This document shows, one piece after another, positions 6,830-12,820 of a stretch of DNA of 12,820 nucleotides. Source of the stretch: Ignavibacteriales bacterium CG12_big_fil_rev_8_21_14_0_65_30_8 (lineage in GTDB: Bacteria > Bacteroidota > Ignavibacteria > Ignavibacteriales > Ignavibacteriaceae); contig PFGS01000173.1 of NCBI GenBank assembly GCA_002783525.1, positions 1-12,820 on the forward strand, written 5' to 3'. Below the pieces are notes generated by a model that saw only the letters and a list, made by a program, of their open reading frames with translations, was not told the origin of the DNA and did no database searches. The position numbers and the translations under genes are program-made. Each line of letters starts with the position of its first letter. Positions within the stretch are counted from its first letter, which is position 1.

Positions 6830-9394
6830 TTGCAGAAAAGATATATCTATTTCATCATTTCACTTTTTACATTTTGCTTAATAACTATCTCTCCCATTTT
6901 GCATGGACAAATAATATTTAAAGAAATTCCACAGCATAAGCTTCAAGATAACAGCACGGATATTTTTGGTATTTCACAAACAAGAAGAATAATTGATCTA
7001 AACGGAAGTTGGACTGTTAAAAATGCAGAGAGTGATTCAAATCCATTAACAATTTCTATCCCCTCTATATTTGAAGGCTCGGGCAAATTTATTTTTGAAA
7101 GAAAATTTTCTTTGAATGAAAATGAGATTAATGGGCATACCTTAATTCTGCATTTTTTAGGTATTAATTATTCGGCAGAATTATCTTTAAATGACAATAT
7201 TATTTACAGACATTTAGGCGGTACATTCCCATTTTCTTTTGAACTGCCAAAAGACCTGCTAAAAAGTGGAAATAATAATGTTTTAAAGGTCATCTTAAAA
7301 TATGATCTATCGGATGAAACAATCCCATTTAAGCAAAGAGTTTATTACCCAAAAAGTTTTGGCGGAATTTTTAGAGACGTATTTATTAAAGTTCAACCAA
7401 ATAATTATTTAGATGATATTACTTTTACAACAATTGCTGATTCAAAAGCTCAATCCGTTCAACTTAATTTTAATGCAAAATTCTTTAACAATGATACTTC
7501 ATCACAAAGTAATTATTCTGTTAAGATCAATTTAAATTCCAGTGATGGGAAACAAAACATTGATATTCCTTTTACAAATTTTACTTACGAGAAAAATTCT
7601 ATTTCAATTATAAGCAATACATTTAGCCTTTCTTCTCCAGTATTATGGTCACCGTATATACCGGCCTATTACAATGTAACTATACAACTTATAAATAATA
7701 AAATAATTGTTGATGAACTAAAGCAAAAAGTTGCTGTTATATCGCTTACATCTGAAAAAAATAAAATCGAATTAAATAAAAATCCGTTACTTCTGAAAGG
7801 TGTAACCTATATCCCTTCTTATGATGATAATAGCGAATTTGAAAATTATGAAGCAATGGAAAGTGATATAAAAATAATTAAAGAAACGGGATTTAATTCA
7901 GTTAGATTTTCAAAATTTATTCCTCATCCATATTTAATTGAACTATGTATGAAATATGGTTTGCTCGCTTTTATTGAACTACCAATAAATAATATTCCGT
8001 CTCACTTTGCAGGTAATTTTAATTATACATCAAAAGCTGAAAATTATTTAAGAGCATATTTAGGAGAATACAAACGCTTTAATAATATTATCGGGTTTGG
8101 TCTGGGCGGAGGATATTTATCTAAAGATAAAAGCCAAATCTCTTTTTTATCTAAACTTGCAAGTATAGTTAAAAGTGAATCAAGTTTTTTAACCTATGCT
8201 TCCTTTTCAAATATAGATATCAAACCTATTGAAAATTTAGATCTTTACGGAATAGAACTATTTAATAATACTTTTGAAGATAATACCGATGCATTGAATG
8301 AACTCTATAAAAATATTAACAACGGAAATGTTTTTATTAGTGAAGCAACATACACTGTAAATTCAGGACATAACAACGGGTATGCTAATCCTTTTACTTA
8401 TGAATCTCAGGCAAAATATTTTAATGATCTGATCGTATCATATAAAAAGCCAAATAATTTGGGTTACTTTATTAATACTATGTTTGACTACTCCGGAGAT
8501 TATTCATCTTTGAGTTCGGGTTTTTCTAAAAATAATTTATATAATATTGGTCTGATCTCAATTGATAGAAAAACTAAATCAATGGCTTACAATGTTGTTT
8601 ATTCAAAATTTAATAATACCGAAAGAGTAACAATTCCAATCGGTAACAAAACAGATCAAGCACCAATGTTGTTTATAGTTTTCGGACTTTTACTTGCACT
8701 TGGCATGGGTATATTGGTAAACTCAGGCAAAAAATTTAGAGAAGATTCCTCAAGAGCATTATTAAGGCCATATAACTTTTTTGCTGATGTTAGAGACCTA
8801 AGAATGATTTCAGGTTTTCACACAGGGCTTCTTGCATTTATCTTAGCCGGTACAACATCATTAGTATTGAGTAATTTACTTTTTTACTTTAAGACAGATT
8901 ATATGTTTGAAAAATTGTTGGTCTTTTTTGGTAACCCGCAAATAATTAAAGACGTTAGTTATTTAGCATGGAATCCGATGATGTCAATTATTTGGTTAAC
9001 TATTTTATCAGCAGCTATTTTTATTCTATTGATGGGAATTATTAAGTTATATTCTTTTGCAATTAAAACAAGGGTATTTTTTTCAAGCATTTACTTTACC
9101 GTGATCTGGTCATTTTTACCTTTTGCATTAATGATACCATTAGGAATAGTATTATTCAGAATATTAAATGCAGATATTTCGAATTTAAACACGTATATCT
9201 TTGCTTTGATAATTCTGTTTTTTATTTGGGCAATACATAGACTTTTGAAAGGAATTTATGTTATTTTTGATTTAAATTCGAGCAAGGTATATTTTTACAG
9301 TATATTAACATTTTTAGTAGTTTTGGGTGGATTTTTGCTATACTATCAATTAAAATATTCACTTTTTTATTTTTTAGCCTTATTATTTAATTAA
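6830..9394 (+). CDS. Exported GH2-like protein with C-terminal membrane domain, probable pseudoenzyme
   Basis: An 854-residue protein with three parts. Residues 1-26 are a signal peptide or anchor (MQKR, then a hydrophobic stretch to about 25). Residues about 50-600 follow GH2 order: a jelly-roll sugar-binding domain (IIDLNGSW 54-61, GGIFRDVFIKV 178-188), an immunoglobulin-like domain ending near LWSPYIPAYY (272-281), and a TIM-barrel-like part (LLKGVTYIP 321-329, ETGFNSVRFSKF 352-363). Glu505 in VFISEATY fits the nucleophile. The acid/base Asn-Glu site reads GLGGGY (424-429), so the proton donor is missing. Residues 613-850 hold about six membrane helices; the first loop (632-660) is rich in Lys and Arg, placing the GH2 part in the periplasm. 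RALLRPYNFFADVRD (642-656) recalls Yip1-type domains. The TTG start follows an in-frame TAA (6824-6826), has AGG 8 nt upstream, and is the only start giving the signal peptide. Function is unknown. Confidence 0.85.
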   Translation: MQKRYIYFIISLFTFCLITISPILHGQIIFKEIPQHKLQDNSTDIFGISQTRRIIDLNGSWTVKNAESDSNPLTISIPSIFEGSGKFIFERKFSLNENEINGHTLILHFLGINYSAELSLNDNIIYRHLGGTFPFSFELPKDLLKSGNNNVLKVILKYDLSDETIPFKQRVYYPKSFGGIFRDVFIKVQPNNYLDDITFTTIADSKAQSVQLNFNAKFFNNDTSSQSNYSVKINLNSSDGKQNIDIPFTNFTYEKNSISIISNTFSLSSPVLWSPYIPAYYNVTIQLINNKIIVDELKQKVAVISLTSEKNKIELNKNPLLLKGVTYIPSYDDNSEFENYEAMESDIKIIKETGFNSVRFSKFIPHPYLIELCMKYGLLAFIELPINNIPSHFAGNFNYTSKAENYLRAYLGEYKRFNNIIGFGLGGGYLSKDKSQISFLSKLASIVKSESSFLTYASFSNIDIKPIENLDLYGIELFNNTFEDNTDALNELYKNINNGNVFISEATYTVNSGHNNGYANPFTYESQAKYFNDLIVSYKKPNNLGYFINTMFDYSGDYSSLSSGFSKNNLYNIGLISIDRKTKSMAYNVVYSKFNNTERVTIPIGNKTDQAPMLFIVFGLLLALGMGILVNSGKKFREDSSRALLRPYNFFADVRDLRMISGFHTGLLAFILAGTTSLVLSNLLFYFKTDYMFEKLLVFFGNPQIIKDVSYLAWNPMMSIIWLTILSAAIFILLMGIIKLYSFAIKTRVFFSSIYFTVIWSFLPFALMIPLGIVLFRILNADISNLNTYIFALIILFFIWAIHRLLKGIYVIFDLNSSKVYFYSILTFLVVLGGFLLYYQLKYSLFYFLALLFN

Positions 9395-9399
9395 AAAAA

Positions 9400-12300
9400 T
9401 TGCATTTATCAAAATTAGAAATATTTGGTTTTAAGTCTTTTGCACAAAAAACCGTAATTAATTTTAATGCCGGAGTTACCTCAATAGTGGGTCCAAACGG
9501 TTGTGGTAAAACAAATATTGTCGATGCAATAAGATGGTGCCTTGGTGAACAAAAAAGCGGTGCTTTAAGAAGCGATAAAATGGAAAATGTTATTTTCAAC
9601 GGTACTTCTAATAAAAAACCGATGGGAATGGCAGAAGTTTCATTAACAATTCAAAATGATAAAGGAATTTTACCAACCGAATACTCAGAAGTAACTATCT
9701 CTCGTAGAATTTTTAGATCCGGCGAAAGCGAATACCTCCTAAATAAAAACATCTGCAGATTAAAAGACATAACCAATCTTTTTATGGATACCGGTATTGG
9801 TACCAATGCTTATTCTGTAATAGAATTAAAAATGGTAGAAACCATTTTAAGCAATAAAGCAGATGAAAGAAGAACAATGTTTGAAGAAGCGGCTGGAGTT
9901 AATAAATATAAACTTCGCAGAAGACTCGCACTTAAAAAATTAGATGAAGTAAAAGTAGATCTTTCAAGAGTTAATGATATTGTAACAGAAGTAGAGAAGA
10001 AAGTTAATTCACTGGGAAGACAAGCTAAAAAAGCTGAAAGATATACAAACATATCTGCAACTCTAAGAGAACTTGAAATAGATTTTGCAGAAAGAGAGCT
10101 AAGCCTTTTTTCAAAACAAAAGGAAGACATTTCAAATAGAAAAGAATCTAATTTCAAACAGAAACTTAATCTGGAATCTGAAATTTCTAAACTTACAGAC
10201 GAATTAAAAGGTGTTAAATCTTCACTTCACGAAATTGAAAATAATTTACAAGAAAAAAGAGATGAGATAACTTCAGTAACTGAAAAAATTTATAACAGCC
10301 AAAAACAATTATCGGTAGCTGAAGGAAGACGAAACTCATTAGAAGATAACATTGATAAATACCACCAGGAACTTGAAGAATTAAATCACCAGGTAAGAGA
10401 TACAGATAATTTTATTGAAGAGAGCAAAAAGAAAGTAGAAGATTTTTCAAATCAGATATTAGAGAAACAAGAAGAAAATAATAATTCTGAAAGTGTTGTA
10501 AACTCTGCAAAAGAAGAACTTGAAAACAAAAGAAAAATATTAAATGTAAAAAATGATTCTTTACTTGAAAAGTTTAAGGAACTTACAAATAAAGAAAACG
10601 ACCTGTCAAATATTGAAAAAACTCTTGCTGAAAAAAATAAAATTATTTCTGAGCGAGATAATAAAATATGGAGCCTAACAAATAAAATAGCTAAGACTGT
10701 CGGATTTATTGAACAGTTACAAAATGAAAAAGATCTTGCTCAAAAAAATCTGGAAGAGGCTGAATCTGACTATTTAAAAGAGCAGGAAAGAAAAAACGAT
10801 TTAGAAAATGAACTGAATAAACTAAAAGACGAAGAACTTAACAGAAAAAGTTTGATCAATTCAATGAAGGATAAAATAACATTTATTCAAAGTTTAATTG
10901 ATAATCTTGATGGTGTTTCTAAAGGTACAAAAGCTCTTATAAGTGATAATGAATGGACAAAAAAAGAGAAAAGATTGCTTGCTCAGGTTGGAACTTCAAA
11001 TGAAAAATACAGATTAGCTATAGATGCTGCTTTAAGAAATAATTTAAATAATATTTTAATAGACTCTGTTTCTGAACTTAAAAATGCAATCAATTATTTG
11101 AAGAGTAATTCTGCAGGTCGTGCAGCTTTTTATTTGAGTGATGGTGAACATTCCAGTAAAAACAATTTATGGACTAAACTAAATAATTTTACAAATAATA
11201 GAAAAATTAAAAAAATTCAAAACGAGCAGGGCTTTATAGGCTGGTCTAAAGACTACATTGAAACTGAAAGAAAATGGAAAGGACTGTTCAATAGAATTCT
11301 AAATAATGTAGCTATTGTAGATTCTCTCGATAACATGATCAGGCTGTCAACAAAATATTCCGGATTTAGTTTTTCTACATTGGAGGGAGATTTTATTGAC
11401 AACTCAGGTTTGGTTGAAAGCGGCAGTTCTACACAAGCAGACAATAGCTTGTTTGGCAGAATGCAGCTGCTTGAAGATCTAAAGAAAGATTTTCCGGCTG
11501 AAGAAAAGAAATTATTTGAAATTAGTAACAAGGTTGAAGAAACAGAAAACGAATTAAATTCAATTGATCTAAAAATCCTATCTGACAAAGGAAAAATCCT
11601 TGTAAACGATCTGGCAAATGTTGATAAACAAATTTCTCAATTCGAATTTGAAAAGTCAAAAGCAGATGATGAAATAGAAGCTGCAAGAAAAGAAATTCAA
11701 AAAACAGCACAAATTTCTAATAAGCTGGATGAAGAAAAAACTGAGCTTCAAAGTCAAATTGATCTTCTTAAAGAGAATAAAAATGCTGAAGATGAAGCTA
11801 AACAATTATTAGAAAATGAATTTAAGGAAAGCGAAGAAAAACTTAATGAATCCTTAAAAAATCAAAATAAAATTAGAATAGAATTAGAAAAACTTTTAGC
11901 TGAAAGGAAAAATGTTGATAATGCTATTGACAGGGCATATAATACATTAAAAAATCTTGACAACAGTATTAACAAACGAGAAGAAGATATCAATTCAGCA
12001 ACAAATGAAAAAGCAAGTCTTTTTAATGTGATTGAAGACAGTCAAAGAGAAGCTGAAGAAAATGAAATAATAAAAACTAAATTTCAGGAAGAAGAATCTC
12101 AAATAAATTCTAAGTACAAATCAATTCAATCTGTAATTAATGAAAAAGAAAATAAAATAGATGAGTTAAGAAAAGAAAGAGAGATTTTAACTGATGAAAT
12201 TCATAAATCTGATTTAAGATTAAGTGAAATTGAAATGAAGATTGATAATCTTAAAGAACATATCAAGGAAAATTATTCATTGACATTAGTTAAAAAAGAA

Positions 12301-12820
12301 TTTGATGATCTGGATACTTTTAATTTTAATGAAAGAGAAAATGAAGTATTGGAATTAAAACAAAAAATTAAACTTTTAGGACCTATAAATCTTTTGGCTT
12401 ATTCAGAATATGAAGAAGAAAAGGAAAGATTTGATTTTCTGTCTAAGCAGCGCAATGATTTAATAGAATCAGAAAAAGATATTATTAAAACAATAGAAGA
12501 AATTAATAACACTGCCAAACATTTATTCTCAGAAACATTTGAAAAAATAAGAACAAACTTTATCAAAATTTTTGGTTCATTGTTTAACCCCGGTGACGAA
12601 GCTGATCTAAAGATTGATGAAAGTGAAGATCCTTTAGAAGCTAAAATAGAGATCATTGCAAAACCAAGAGGCAAAAGACCAACATCAATTGAACTTCTTT
12701 CAGGTGGAGAAAAAACCTTAACTGCCATAGCGCTTTTATTTTCAATCTATCTGGTAAAACCAAGCCCGTTTTGTATTCTTGATGAAATTGATGCGCCGCT
12801 TGACGATGCTAATATAGACA
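9400..12820 (+). CDS. smc: Chromosome partition/condensation ATPase SMC (3' end cut)
   Basis: SMC is the ATP-driven DNA-looping subunit of bacterial condensin, acting on the nucleoid with ScpA and ScpB. The frame stays open for 1140 codons; the last few dozen residues lie beyond the window. The N-terminal head starts MHLSKLEIFGFKSF, with Walker A GPNGCGKT (31-38), R-loop region LRSDKMENVIFNG (56-68), and DTGIG...YSVIELKM (130-145) leading to FEEAAGVNKYK (161-171). A lysine/glutamate-rich coiled coil runs about 175-490, the hinge about 500-690 (GTSNEKYRLAIDAAL, then TLEGDFIDNSG), and the returning coil about 690-985. The C-terminal head has GPINLLAYSEYEE, signature LSGGEK (1100-1105), Walker B with Asp1128 and catalytic Glu1129, and D-loop APLDDAN. 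The TTG start gives the canonical first residues, lies 5 nt after the previous stop, and has no clear ribosome site, pointing to coupling with that gene. Confidence 0.97.
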   Translation, partial: MHLSKLEIFGFKSFAQKTVINFNAGVTSIVGPNGCGKTNIVDAIRWCLGEQKSGALRSDKMENVIFNGTSNKKPMGMAEVSLTIQNDKGILPTEYSEVTISRRIFRSGESEYLLNKNICRLKDITNLFMDTGIGTNAYSVIELKMVETILSNKADERRTMFEEAAGVNKYKLRRRLALKKLDEVKVDLSRVNDIVTEVEKKVNSLGRQAKKAERYTNISATLRELEIDFAERELSLFSKQKEDISNRKESNFKQKLNLESEISKLTDELKGVKSSLHEIENNLQEKRDEITSVTEKIYNSQKQLSVAEGRRNSLEDNIDKYHQELEELNHQVRDTDNFIEESKKKVEDFSNQILEKQEENNNSESVVNSAKEELENKRKILNVKNDSLLEKFKELTNKENDLSNIEKTLAEKNKIISERDNKIWSLTNKIAKTVGFIEQLQNEKDLAQKNLEEAESDYLKEQERKNDLENELNKLKDEELNRKSLINSMKDKITFIQSLIDNLDGVSKGTKALISDNEWTKKEKRLLAQVGTSNEKYRLAIDAALRNNLNNILIDSVSELKNAINYLKSNSAGRAAFYLSDGEHSSKNNLWTKLNNFTNNRKIKKIQNEQGFIGWSKDYIETERKWKGLFNRILNNVAIVDSLDNMIRLSTKYSGFSFSTLEGDFIDNSGLVESGSSTQADNSLFGRMQLLEDLKKDFPAEEKKLFEISNKVEETENELNSIDLKILSDKGKILVNDLANVDKQISQFEFEKSKADDEIEAARKEIQKTAQISNKLDEEKTELQSQIDLLKENKNAEDEAKQLLENEFKESEEKLNESLKNQNKIRIELEKLLAERKNVDNAIDRAYNTLKNLDNSINKREEDINSATNEKASLFNVIEDSQREAEENEIIKTKFQEEESQINSKYKSIQSVINEKENKIDELRKEREILTDEIHKSDLRLSEIEMKIDNLKEHIKENYSLTLVKKEFDDLDTFNFNERENEVLELKQKIKLLGPINLLAYSEYEEEKERFDFLSKQRNDLIESEKDIIKTIEEINNTAKHLFSETFEKIRTNFIKIFGSLFNPGDEADLKIDESEDPLEAKIEIIAKPRGKRPTSIELLSGGEKTLTAIALLFSIYLVKPSPFCILDEIDAPLDDANID

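Noticed and set aside
9810..12728. Several antisense open frames opposite smc
   Set aside because: They are Ser/Leu/Phe-rich shadows of the Glu/Lys/Asn-rich SMC coiled coils and conserved heads.
9400..12820. Possible frameshift or pseudogene in smc
   Set aside because: Walker A, hinge, signature and Walker B motifs all fall in the same frame counted from 9400, so the gene is intact up to the window edge.
1..12820. CRISPR array, insertion sequence, prophage or tRNA gene
   Set aside because: No spaced direct repeats, transposase or integrase motifs, terminal inverted repeats or tRNA-like folds were seen; genes are packed with gaps of at most 118 bp.

Overview
This AT-rich window (roughly 30% G+C by eye) holds seven complete genes and two cut by its edges, almost all housekeeping. 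The SMC protein has an N-terminal head of the Bacteroidota/Chlorobi type (YSVIELKM where many bacteria have a Q/G-Q-G form, and a GPNGCGKT Walker A). Together with the low G+C, this suggests a member of the FCB group. An Ignavibacteria-like lineage is my best guess, inferred from general family knowledge and not proven.

Layout. Positions 2-142 (+) are the tail of an unidentified gene that runs head-on into murI. Positions 145-4623 (-) form a tight cluster transcribed queC > queF > glnD > murI. It joins two steps of queuosine/preQ1 synthesis, a two-ACT-domain PII uridylyltransferase/HD protein, and glutamate racemase for peptidoglycan. Gaps are 15 nt, 2 nt and then a 4-nt TTGA stop/start overlap, so the four are very probably one mRNA. 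Upstream on the same strand, after a 77-nt gap, lies an MFS transporter (4701-5858). A 118-bp divergent region separates it from tpiA (5977-6729, +). A hairpin terminator follows tpiA, then a promoter-like element embedded in an inverted repeat, then an 854-residue exported protein (6830-9394). That protein combines a glycoside hydrolase family 2-like periplasmic part with a six-helix membrane domain. Five nt after its stop begins smc (9400 to past the end), a chromosome condensation ATPase lacking only its last few dozen residues here.

The most unusual item is the GH2-like membrane protein. The GH2 fold landmarks are readable and the nucleophile-position Glu is present. The acid/base Asn-Glu pair is replaced by Gly-Gly, and the protein is fused to a membrane domain that looks Yip1-like. 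It is probably not an ordinary glycosidase and may be a sugar-sensing or sugar-binding pseudoenzyme. Three of the eight readable starts are TTG (murI, the GH2-like gene, smc). I see no mobile elements, CRISPR arrays, tRNA or rRNA genes, and no intergenic stretch above 120 bp.
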